6,939 nucleotides of DNA from CAZVWQ01 sp964631275 (GCA_964631275.1 CAZVWQ010000039.1:1-6939); one strand, 5' to 3'; shown: positions 1 to 5,618, counted from the first letter of the stretch. Notes: generated by a model from the sequence alone, not told the origin. A program made the numbers and translations.

Positions 1-62
1 AAACTTTAATCACATAAAATAGGCATTAAACAACAGTAAAAATAGGTTTTGAGACCTGATTA
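1..62. repeat. Type C repeat, right part, cut by the window start (C1)
   Basis: These bases match 4106-4168 in the same orientation with about eight mismatches and one gap over 63 positions. The shared core includes CAACAGTAAAA and ATAGGTTTTGAGAC, and both copies end in GATTA. The right-end inverted repeat reads TAATCAGGTCTCA on the minus strand, against TAATCTTGTCTCA in the copy at 4078-4168. The left end lies outside the window, so its length is unknown. It has no coding capacity and is most likely a MITE-like element. Confidence 0.7.
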
Positions 63-333
63 TTTAAAAATGTAAATTTTGAAACTGAATTGAGTATAGA
101 TTTATCAAAATTTTTAACTATTTATTTATTAAAAGCAAAACAGATTATTAATAAGTAATTGTTTTAAACCATCTACTACAAAACTAAGTTTAACAGTAAT
201 TCTAAGAGGGTTTTTTAAGATCAACTTTTCAGCTTCTTCTCTAGGATATTATTCAAGAATAGATATATAATTGTATACATCCTAATCTTAATTTCGGTAG
301 TTTTACTTATCTCTTTAGCCCTACTTACCTGTT
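63..333. other. Intergenic stretch without a recognisable gene
   Basis: No gene, RNA or clear repeat is recognised here. The only coding-like signal is a short open minus-strand frame at 129-248, listed separately. The rest is A+T-rich sequence with stops in all frames. Confidence 0.5.
129..248 (-). pseudogene. Possible decayed gene fragment (39 codons, no start)
   Basis: On the minus strand, 39 codons stay open before a TAA at 129-131, preceded by an in-frame TAA with ten further open codons upstream. The translation has protein-like composition rather than the F/I/K/N runs expected of random A+T-rich DNA: it includes EEAEKLILKNPLRITVKL and VVDGLKQLL. There is no start codon, no recognisable family and no ribosome binding site. 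It lies downstream of the 494-residue gene on the same strand and may be what remains of a neighbour broken by repeat insertions. A chance open frame is also possible. Confidence 0.2.
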
Positions 334-440
334 TATACTCAAATGCTAGCTAAATTATGATTTAACTGAAGGTTTTAGTTTGATTAATAAGAAAAACAGA
401 GTCAGAAAAACTCACTGAGTAGTTAGAGCAGTTTAGTATA
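334..440 (-). repeat. Repeat A, left copy (107 bp, MITE-like)
   Basis: The reverse complement of this segment matches 2450-2555 along its whole length. There is an exact 22-base block (404-425 against 2463-2484), an exact 18-base block (350-367 against 2522-2539) and an exact 12-base block (336-347 against 2542-2553). In the half nearest 334 the differences are almost all transitions. The copy carries its own terminal inverted repeats: TATACTCAAATGCT at one end and, on the other strand, TATACTAAACTGCT, matching at 12 of 14. Size, TIRs starting in TA and lack of coding capacity fit a MITE mobilised by an IS630/Tc1-mariner-type transposase. Read leftward it contains ACTC-AGT-GAGT followed by five T, a weak terminator shape beyond the end of the gene at 586-2070. 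Confidence 0.75.
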
Positions 441-482
441 TTTCAGAAAGTTTGAGATATAATTAATTTTTAGAGCTTTCGC

Positions 483-499
483 AAAAATCAATTTTGCTA
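483..499 (-). repeat. 17-base repeat B, copy 1
   Basis: The minus strand reads TAGCAAAATTGATTTTT, identical to 2589-2605 on the plus strand. Here it sits 87 bases past the stop of the 494-residue gene; the other copy sits 34 bases past the stop of the 231-residue gene. In this copy GCAAAA and TTTTTGC can pair into a small hairpin. It may be part of a 3' untranslated structure or a chance match in A+T-rich DNA. Confidence 0.35.
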
Positions 500-585
500 T
501 TAAATGTAGATATTTTATTGTGATAACTAACATATTTAATATTTTTCTTAGTAAATGTAGAAGTTTTATGTTTGTCTTTGTTAAT

Positions 586-2070
586 TCATTTTTTTAGTTC
601 TTGTAATCGATTGTAATTGTTACTATCTGAACTAGAGTTTTGAGATTGCTTATTTTGTACAGCTTTTTGTCTTAAATTTTTAAGTTTTTCAAAAGAAACA
701 GCTTTAGCTTTTTCTAGAGATTGCTGAGTTTCGGATTTAAATTCTTCTGGAAAAGTAGGCAAACTAGGAAAGTGAAACATCGAAGAAGCACTATAAACAT
801 CAACCATAAATTCACTACTTGGGTGACTAACGTCTACATCTCTATCTGGTAGCCCATCATACTGAACTTTAGCTCTATAAATATTTTCTTTTGGATGGTA
901 CATTTTATCCATAATTGGACCTACAAAAGTATCGAGAATGTTTTTATTAGAAAAGAAAAATCTATCAGTTGCTGTAAGCCAATCTTTGGTAAGTATATTA
1001 AGATCTCCAGATGTTTGACCAGTATAACCTCTGAACATTTTTTCTACTGTTGGTCCATAATAATCTTTTCCAAGTGGAAAGAAAATCATTACTTTTCCAT
1101 GAACCCTAAAGTGAGCAGTATTTAATTTTTGCTCGCAAGCATCTATAAGCTTTTTTTGGGTATTAGTCACTAGATCACCAGTAGTAGCAGTTTTTTCCTT
1201 ACCTTGTTCGTCTTCATATTTAAAACTTGCACTTCTAGATAGTAACTTACTTTTTAGTTGGCTTAATTGTTTTTTCCATTTATCTTCATAGTCATCTGTG
1301 GGATAGGGCCTGAAGACATATTGAAGTATAAACATAACATTAGAATCAAAGTCCAAGAATGACTCGAGTAATTCAGTAAGAGGACTACCAGGAACTTCTG
1401 ATGGACTTCCAAGTGGAAATGGTCCAGTGTCAGCTAAACCAAAATCAAAAGCGTGAAATTTTGTGTATGGTCCGAGGCGAGTTTTACCTGGAATCCATTT
1501 TTTTGGCCAGTGAGTGTAAGGGTCTTTTGTTTGTATTAGTTTTATATTCGGAAATCTCATTTTAAAAGTCTTAAGAATATAGTCTGTTCTTTTGTAAGGA
1601 AAAGACATATAAATCTCAAGTTGTTTGTTTTTTATAATAATATCAAAATTTAGATTGTAATACCATTTTCCTAAATTATAAATTTGGTGTTTAGTTCTTT
1701 TACCTCCAACAAGGTTACGCATATCATAAAAAAAGCCGACCATGTCTTCTGGTTTGCATTTGAAACCTACAGGCAAGCAAACTTTATAAAAAACTTTATG
1801 CATATCTGGTTGACCTGACCACTTACTTCGTTTGTATAAAATAAAATTATTATCCCAATTTTCCATTAACTTAAAACCCCAAAACAAAAATCCACCTGCC
1901 AAATAGCTGACTCCCATATAAAACAATAATCCACTAATAAAATTTAACAAAGGGTTAAGAGAAAATATCGCCAACAAAACCAAAGCAGGCAAAGCAGCAA
2001 AAAACAGGATATTAAGTAAAATGCTAGTTACCTTAATTCCTTGTTCAGCTGTAGAAGATTGGAGAGTCAT
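586..2070 (-). CDS. Membrane-anchored VirB4/HerA-like N-terminal-domain protein, no ATPase
   Basis: This 494-residue protein has two adjacent membrane spans (about 15-37 and 41-66), with the rest probably cytoplasmic. The soluble part follows the order seen in the region before the ATPase of VirB4/HerA-like type IV secretion proteins of Patescibacteria: a strand-helix unit (VFYKVCLPVGFKCKPEDM, 93-110), a strand pair with LEIYMSFPYKRTDYIL (151-166), an aromatic-rich FPNIKLIQ (173-180), an LTELLESFLD...ILQYVFRPY segment (231-256), and near the C-terminus FMVDVYSASSMFHFPSLP (421-438), resembling the usual 'EELAxxxHFP' ending. No Walker A motif is present, so ATP hydrolysis would have to come from another protein. 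The tail (445-494) is charged and likely helical, then rich in Q, N and S. ATG start; no Shine-Dalgarno. A type C element begins nine bases upstream and inverted A repeats flank the gene. Role in DNA or protein export is inferred. Confidence 0.7.
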   Translation of the reverse strand: MTLQSSTAEQGIKVTSILLNILFFAALPALVLLAIFSLNPLLNFISGLLFYMGVSYLAGGFLFWGFKLMENWDNNFILYKRSKWSGQPDMHKVFYKVCLPVGFKCKPEDMVGFFYDMRNLVGGKRTKHQIYNLGKWYYNLNFDIIIKNKQLEIYMSFPYKRTDYILKTFKMRFPNIKLIQTKDPYTHWPKKWIPGKTRLGPYTKFHAFDFGLADTGPFPLGSPSEVPGSPLTELLESFLDFDSNVMFILQYVFRPYPTDDYEDKWKKQLSQLKSKLLSRSASFKYEDEQGKEKTATTGDLVTNTQKKLIDACEQKLNTAHFRVHGKVMIFFPLGKDYYGPTVEKMFRGYTGQTSGDLNILTKDWLTATDRFFFSNKNILDTFVGPIMDKMYHPKENIYRAKVQYDGLPDRDVDVSHPSSEFMVDVYSASSMFHFPSLPTFPEEFKSETQQSLEKAKAVSFEKLKNLRQKAVQNKQSQNSSSDSNNYNRLQELKK

Positions 2071-2079
2071 AAATCAGTT

Positions 2080-2213
2080 TAGTTTTGTCCTAAAACCTTT
2101 TAAAAATCTTTTTTTGATTAAATTAGTATAAAATAATAGTTTTATAAATTTCAGCATTTTTAGTTTAAAACAAACAAAAATAGGTTATTTTTTTGGCCAG
2201 TAGGACAAGATTA
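2080..2213. repeat. Type C element, complete copy with TIRs (C3, 134 bp)
   Basis: The left end TAGTTTTGTCCTA and the reverse complement of the right end, TAATCTTGTCCTA, match at 11 of 13 positions. The same left and right end types occur at 4078-4168, and the subterminal AAAAATAGGTT is shared with both other C copies; the interiors differ. It codes for nothing. It starts nine bases from the ATG of the gene at 586-2070, so the whole promoter and leader of that gene must lie in the element or beyond it. On the minus strand it contains a TATACT box at about 2124-2129 that could act as a -10 element, without a good -35. Confidence 0.65.
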
Positions 2214-2346
2214 TTCGTTGGTCATCTTGCAAAATAATTCAAAAATAGATATTTTTTAGTTTCAAATAATATAAAAATTCTAATTTCATATTGCAAATTC
2301 TTAGTTTTTTATAAATAAAACTATAAGCTGAGTATTTTTTATAACT
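2214..2346. other. Intergenic spacer, nothing recognised
   Basis: This is A+T-rich sequence between the type C element and the doubtful small ORF. I see no gene, hairpin or repeat in it. Confidence 0.4.
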
Positions 2347-2457
2347 ATGAGATTTACTAAATCCATTCAAATTTATGTTGGATTTCTTACTTATTTTTTG
2401 CTTTTTGTAAAGATTTTTGTACCTAAACTAGTTTTTATTTACATAAATATATACTAA
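2347..2457 (+). CDS. Doubtful 36-residue hydrophobic peptide
   Basis: An ATG-initiated plus-strand frame encodes 36 residues beginning MRFTKSIQIYVGFLTYFLLF. Short basic N-terminus, then a hydrophobic segment at about 9-24 and a second one at about 26-36. The last two codons and the stop come from the first bases of repeat A, so the insertion may have set the present C-terminus. A weak terminator shape (ACTC-AGT-GAGT then T-rich, 2468-2482) follows directly. No Shine-Dalgarno is visible. Such peptides recall type I toxins or small membrane proteins, but T-rich DNA produces frames like this by chance, and I consider it more likely not to be a gene. Confidence 0.2.
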   Translation: MRFTKSIQIYVGFLTYFLLFVKIFVPKLVFIYINIY

Positions 2458-2555
2458 ACTGTTAACTACTCAGTGAGTTTTTCTAAGCGTGGCTTCTTTA
2501 TTTAATCAAACCAAAACCTTTAGTTAAATCATAATTTAGTTAGCATTTGAGTACA
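2450..2555 (+). repeat. Repeat A, right copy, inverted relative to 334-440 (106 bp)
   Basis: This is the partner of the segment at 334-440 in opposite orientation. Its own ends form a terminal inverted repeat: TATACTAAACTGTTAACT, and on the other strand TGTACTCAAATGCTAACT, matching at 14 of 18. With the left copy it brackets the 494-residue gene and element C3 in a stretch of about 2.2 kb. I see no matching flanking duplication outside the pair beyond a possible TA, so the bracket may be two independent insertions or an old composite element. Confidence 0.75.
2468..2482 (+). terminator. Weak terminator-like hairpin inside repeat A
   Basis: ACTC, loop AGT, GAGT, then T-rich sequence on the plus strand. 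The stem is only four base pairs. The same sequence occurs inverted in the left copy (406-420), where it would act on leftward transcripts from the gene at 586-2070. Confidence 0.25.
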
Positions 2556-2588
2556 AATCCTTTATTAAAGTAAATTCAGTATAGTAAG

Positions 2589-2605
2589 TAGCAAAATTGA
2601 TTTTT
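2589..2605 (+). repeat. 17-base repeat B, copy 2
   Basis: Identical to the reverse complement of 483-499. It lies just downstream of the stop of the 231-residue gene. Repeats A and B both occur at each side of the 494-residue gene but in a different relative order, so they are not simply one longer inverted repeat. Confidence 0.35.
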
Positions 2606-2638
2606 TACGTAAGTTTTATAAGGCTCGGAAATGTGTAT

Positions 2639-3334
2639 TTAAACTTGCTCCTCCAATCCCATATCGATAAGTATTCGTTCTTGATTTGAGTTTTTAGTTT
2701 GAGAATATCTAACCCACATTAAACTACCCTCTTCAGGTACGAATTCTGGTTTTAACATTAAAAAATCAGATTTTTCGTTTTGAAACTCTAAAGTTATAGT
2801 TACATCTTGGTTATCATGAATTTTTTTAGCTTTTAATTCACCATAAAAAATATTTCTATTAGAAACTCTTTGCCAAGCATTTTTTTCTAAATTTTTTCTA
2901 ATTAAATAATTATTTATATTTAAATTAAATTGATTAATATAGTTATTAGTAGACAAGTTAAAGCCGATAATAATGACAAACACAAAACTTAGCGAAACTA
3001 AATAAAAAGAATATTTAGCACCTTTCCAGTCTGAGTTTTTAAATATTAAATAGGCAATAAAAACCCCTAAAAGAGAATTTAAAATTAATTCCCAATTAAG
3101 TAAAAGTACCCATTCAAAAAAGTTAAAAGAAAGATATTGGTTTGCTTTGGACAGCATTCCTAAATCAATGAAAAATAAAGAAATTAAAAATATAGATATT
3201 AAAATAATAAAAACTAAGGTAAAGATTTTTATACCCGTAATAACTCTCACGGTCAAAATTGAATCTGGTTTTTTATCTTTAATTTTAACTTCCCAGATTT
3301 CTTTTATTTTAATCCAATTACCTTCGGTAGGCAT
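2639..3334 (-). CDS. Three-span membrane protein, probable anti-sigma factor of the ECF operon
   Basis: This 231-residue protein is not assigned to a family from sequence alone. Residues 1-35 are polar, charged and probably cytoplasmic. Three hydrophobic segments follow at about 36-58, 76-98 and 108-127. The last hundred residues are polar, with alternating strand-like stretches (DVTITLEFQNE 177-187; SLMWVRYSQ 204-212), and would lie outside the membrane if the N-terminus is inside. Its ATG lies within the end of the sigma factor gene: the two overlap by 17 bases in different frames, a strong sign of translational coupling and one transcript. Position and topology fit a transmembrane anti-sigma that holds the sigma factor and senses the envelope, but no zinc-binding HxxxCxxC motif or RskA-type domain is seen and the cytoplasmic part is short. 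No Shine-Dalgarno precedes the start. The function is inferred from context only. Confidence 0.7.
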   Translation of the reverse strand: MPTEGNWIKIKEIWEVKIKDKKPDSILTVRVITGIKIFTLVFIILISIFLISLFFIDLGMLSKANQYLSFNFFEWVLLLNWELILNSLLGVFIAYLIFKNSDWKGAKYSFYLVSLSFVFVIIIGFNLSTNNYINQFNLNINNYLIRKNLEKNAWQRVSNRNIFYGELKAKKIHDNQDVTITLEFQNEKSDFLMLKPEFVPEEGSLMWVRYSQTKNSNQERILIDMGLEEQV

Positions 3335-3863
3335 AAATATATTTATGAACTATTTTTTTGGCTTTTTCTTTAGATCTGTGGAGTTTTAGAGGGATCTGTT
3401 TTTTAGGAATTTTTAGAATTTGGCTAATTTCTTCATGTTCGAGACCTTCTAAGTAACTTAAGGTAAGTAAACTACGATCAAAAGGATTTAGCAGACTAAG
3501 TATCTTTGATAAATTATATTCTATTTCTAAATTTTTAATTTCTTTAATTTCTATAATTGTTTCATCTAACTCAAGCAAGAAATATTTACTTTTTTTTCTA
3601 ATTAAGTCAACAGCAATGTTGTGAGCAATTCTATAAAGCCAGGAGCTAAATTTTAATTTATTATTATAGTGAGCTAACTTTAGGTAAGCTTTAGCAAAAG
3701 TTTCGGCAGTGGCATCTTCACAGTCTTCTATGTGACCTTTGAGAATTTTTAATAAATAAAAGTAAATCGGTCTTTGGTAGGCATCCATCAGTAGCTGGAA
3801 TTTATTTTTATTCCCAGCTAAAACTTCCCTGATGATTTCTTTTTCGTTAGAAACTAAAGACAC
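3318..3863 (-). CDS. ECF-type RNA polymerase sigma factor
   Basis: This 181-residue protein has the two-domain layout and usual length of extracytoplasmic function sigma-70 factors. Region 2 spans about 15-91, with the core-binding acidic stretch EDCEDATAETFAKAY (46-60) and the -10-recognising FSSWLYRIAHNIAVDLIRKK (72-91). A short linker follows, then region 4 at about 118-172 (LLNPFDRSLLTLSYLEGLEH, then EEISQILKIPKKQIPLKLHR), whose helix-turn-helix reads the -35 element. The start is GTG: an in-frame TAA lies eight codons upstream, no ATG or TTG lies between, and the next ATG (residue 26) would cut into region 2. The first gene of an operon with the overlapping membrane protein at 2639-3334. 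A TTGACT on the minus strand (3914-3919) is a possible -35, but no well-spaced -10 follows. Family assignment is firm; the regulon is unknown. Confidence 0.93.
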   Translation of the reverse strand: MSLVSNEKEIIREVLAGNKNKFQLLMDAYQRPIYFYLLKILKGHIEDCEDATAETFAKAYLKLAHYNNKLKFSSWLYRIAHNIAVDLIRKKSKYFLLELDETIIEIKEIKNLEIEYNLSKILSLLNPFDRSLLTLSYLEGLEHEEISQILKIPKKQIPLKLHRSKEKAKKIVHKYIYAYRR

Positions 3864-4077
3864 ACTTTTTGGTTGAGATTTTGCTTATAGATTTTTTATA
3901 CAAAAATTTGCATAGTCAAATAGTTATAGTTATAGAACCTATTTTTAGATTTAATTATAATCTTTAATTAAAAAAAGTTTAAAATTTTACTTTTACAAAT
4001 TTAAGTTCTAAGCAAGACTAATTATAGCTAATCTTTACATAATTTAGGCATTTTTGGATATTCTAAACTTGCTTTAA
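3864..4077. other. Gap upstream of the sigma gene, with an inverted repeat
   Basis: No gene is seen. It must hold the sigma operon promoter. Bases 4013-4020 (CAAGACTA) pair perfectly with 4078-4085 (TAGTCTTG), and flanking bases extend this imperfectly to 4012-4028 and 4071-4087. Because the right arm is the left end of the type C element, the left arm may be an end of another, more decayed C-like element. Confidence 0.45.
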
Positions 4078-4168
4078 TAGTCTTGTCCCATAACTCAAAT
4101 TTACAAAACTTTGATCTCATAAAATAAATATTAATCAACAGTAAAAAATAGGTTTTGAGACAAGATTA
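4078..4168. repeat. Type C element, complete copy with TIRs (C2, 91 bp)
   Basis: The left end TAGTCTTGTCCCA and the reverse complement of the right end, TAATCTTGTCTCA, match at 11 of 13. The right 63 bases match the copy at the window start at about 86 percent by hand alignment. Ends start in TA, as for elements moved by IS630/Tc1-mariner-type transposases. It is noncoding and lies upstream of the sigma gene. Confidence 0.7.
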
Positions 4169-4396
4169 ATATAAGATTGCAACTACTCTTTTTTGGCTAA
4201 TAGTTTTTAAGGTAACTAACAGTTAATTTGACTTAAATAAAAGGTTATTTTTTTGTAAAAAGCTAAAACAGATAATATAGCATGCATAACTTTTATAGTA
4301 GCAAGTATTTTTTGAAGTAGGCTTAGAAAAGATTTGGAGCATATAATTCAAAAGAAGACTTAATAATTTTTCTAAATTTAGTTTTATAATTGCTAT
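4169..4396. other. Gap with a -10-like box at its end, otherwise nothing recognised
   Basis: I see no gene here. A TATAAT at 4385-4390 on the plus strand is well placed to start a transcript at about 4397, just before the structured segment that follows, but no -35 consensus lies 17 bases upstream. Short open frames are present and look random. Confidence 0.35.
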
Positions 4397-4530
4397 ATAA
4401 AAATAATAACCCCAGAACCTACCTCTTTAATTCAAAAACCTTTTGTTTATCAAGGTTCTAAAAAATTTTAGAAATTTAAGTTATGGGGTCGGGTGGTTTG
4501 GTTAAGAGTTTTTAGCTACTCTTTTTTTAA
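4397..4530 (+). ncRNA. Possible structured small RNA with intrinsic terminator
   Basis: This segment has islands of G+C (4410-4424 and 4485-4501) inside very A+T-rich DNA, and they can pair: 4412-4424 with 4491-4501, eleven pairs with two wobbles and two single-base bulges. Inside lie two local hairpins, AACCTT/AAGGTT (4437-4442 with 4452-4457) and CTAAA/TTTAG (4458-4462 with 4467-4471). A terminator follows at 4504-4528 and a TATAAT box precedes at 4385-4390. Together this looks like a plus-strand RNA of about 130 bases. It lacks the SRP RNA loop, tmRNA and RNase P signatures I looked for. A competing fold (AGAACCT 4414-4420 with AGGTTCT 4453-4459) exists. It could instead be another palindromic mobile element. 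Confidence 0.35.
4504..4528 (+). terminator. Rho-independent terminator, plus strand
   Basis: AAGAGT (4504-4509) pairs with ACTCTT (4518-4523) across an eight-base loop, and the stem runs directly into a T tract ending at 4528. The T tract follows the stem only on the plus strand, so it stops plus-strand transcripts; no plus-strand protein gene lies upstream, which supports a small RNA at 4397-4530. Confidence 0.55.
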
Positions 4531-4646
4531 TTTTTATAAAACCTACTTTTTAATAAAAAATACAGTATTATTTAAAATAAAAGAGATTTTATTAATAGAC
4601 AAATAATCTTTTGCCTAAAGTATATACAAAAAAAGTAAGCTAAAAG
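4531..4646. other. 3' spacer of the fasciclin gene
   Basis: No gene is seen. On the minus strand, just past the fasciclin stop, a tiny AGCT/AGCT palindrome is followed by a T run (TTTTTTT, 4628-4634), a weak candidate for that gene's terminator. Confidence 0.3.
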
Positions 4647-5318
4647 CTATAGGTTATTATTCTGTTTTTTTGCCAAACTAAGAGGTACTGAAGCAATTAA
4701 CAATGCAGCTACTAAGCTAAGAGTTACAAAACTAATAGCTCCAAAGCCTCCAGTTCTAACTGTAGCATTCATAGAGGTTTCATTACTACTACTAGTTAGA
4801 TTAGATATATTTACTGAACTTGGCACTAACACAGCATCAATTACATGAATAAATCCGTTAGTAGCTTCGATATCAGTTTGGGTAACATTTACATTGTCAT
4901 TTAGCACTACGCTACTGCCATTAACAGTTATATCGATATTGCTTCCTTCTAAAGTTGTAGCAGAATTAAGAGTAACTACTTGGCTTGAGTCAACCGAACC
5001 AGAAACTACATGGTATTGTAAAATTGAGATCAAAGTATTTTTATTTTCGTTTTCTAATAGAGCATCTAAAACTCCATCTGGTAAAGCTTCAAAAGCTGCA
5101 TCAGTTGGGGCGAAAACTGTGAAAGGACCACTTCCTTGAAGGTCGTCGACCAAATCAGCAGCTGTTAAGGCGGCAGTTAAAGTTTCAAAATTATTGTTAG
5201 AAGAAGCAATTTCTACGATGTTTTGGGTTGCTTGAGCGTTAGCAGGAAGACTAAAACTAATCACAAGTGTTAATAAAGCAACAGCAGACGCTGTTAAAGT
5301 TTTAAATATTTTTGTCAT
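4647..5318 (-). CDS. Secreted fasciclin (FAS1) domain protein with C-terminal membrane anchor
   Basis: This 223-residue protein begins with a signal peptide: a lysine-bearing start, a hydrophobic core (about 9-23) and a likely cleavage after ANA (residue 28). One FAS1 domain fills about 33-167 with its usual landmarks: the H1 box PFTVFAPTDAAFEALP (65-80), a central YH (102-103) within LQYHVVSG, and the H2-like end NGFIHVIDAVLVP (154-166). A short Ser/Asn/Thr-rich linker leads to a hydrophobic span (about 193-214) followed by KK, so the domain is displayed outside and held by its C-terminus. FAS1 domains mediate adhesion and interaction with matrix or other cells; the ligand here is unknown. 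ATG start, TAG stop, no Shine-Dalgarno, and a TATAAT box so close to the ATG (5321-5326) that it cannot be a normal -10. Its composition is visibly less A+T-rich than its surroundings. The repeat at 5374-5488 lies 55 bases upstream. Confidence 0.92.
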   Translation of the reverse strand: MTKIFKTLTASAVALLTLVISFSLPANAQATQNIVEIASSNNNFETLTAALTAADLVDDLQGSGPFTVFAPTDAAFEALPDGVLDALLENENKNTLISILQYHVVSGSVDSSQVVTLNSATTLEGSNIDITVNGSSVVLNDNVNVTQTDIEATNGFIHVIDAVLVPSSVNISNLTSSSNETSMNATVRTGGFGAISFVTLSLVAALLIASVPLSLAKKQNNNL

Positions 5319-5373
5319 AATTATAAGTTTTAATTGGAATTTTTAATTATTTATACGAAGTTTAATTGGTATC

Positions 5374-5488
5374 TTACACCCAATTCGTTTGCTATTACCC
5401 TAAATTTAGATTTTTATAAGGAAATAAATCTTTTATTTAAGCTAAACTCTTAACGGGTAATTATTGCAACGATTAGGAAAGGGTATAA
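5374..5488 (+). repeat. Type D element, likely non-autonomous relative of the adjacent IS (115 bp)
   Basis: The first 56 bases match 6031-6084, the left end of the IS630-family element, at about 86 percent including the exact 20-base block TATTACCCTAAATTTAGAT plus C or G-side neighbours. The right end, read on the minus strand, is TTATACCCTTTCCTAATCG and then ATAATTACCC, which resembles the left end TTACACCCAATTCG and then TATTACCC. So this looks like a short element with both termini but no transposase, as expected for an internal-deletion derivative of the IS. It lies in the upstream region of the fasciclin gene, where it could alter or supply promoter sequence. Confidence 0.6.
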
Positions 5489-5618
5489 ATTGTATATTAC
5501 TATTTTTTTTAATCGAAAAAACAAATCTTTTTGAAAAATTTTGAGATAAAGATAATAATATAAATTAAAATAACTAACCGTTTAAGTATTATTAATATTA
5601 TAAATCAATTTATATGCC
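5489..5618. other. Gene-free A+T-rich spacer
   Basis: I see no gene, repeat family or RNA signature here. It leads into the hairpin block that begins at 5619. Confidence 0.4.

Noticed and set aside
1..62. CRISPR repeat
   Set aside because: The matching copies are about 2 and 4 kb apart and carry terminal inverted repeats; there is no regular repeat-spacer pattern anywhere in the window.
586..588. Use of TGA as glycine (Gracilibacteria/Absconditabacteria code)
   Set aside because: All four genes reach family-typical lengths without internal TGA, glycines are GGN, and TGA ends the 494-residue gene at a sensible place.
895..1125. Plus-strand open frame of 76 codons
   Set aside because: It lies antisense within the VirB4-N-like gene, whose protein signal is clear, and its translation resembles nothing known.
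1693..1716. GGKRT in the 494-residue protein as a nucleotide-binding P-loop
   Set aside because: The residues do not fit GxxxxGK[ST], and no Walker B or other ATPase motif follows.
3147..3389. Plus-strand open frame of 80 codons
   Set aside because: It is antisense across the junction of the sigma gene and its partner and only mirrors their hydrophobic codons.
4405..4510. SRP RNA, tmRNA or tRNA at the G+C-enriched segment
   Set aside because: The SRP tetraloop region (GGAAG with GCAGC), a tRNA T-loop and the tmRNA ends are all missing.
4894..5139. Plus-strand open frame of 81 codons
   Set aside because: It is antisense within the FAS1 domain, which is unmistakable on the other strand.
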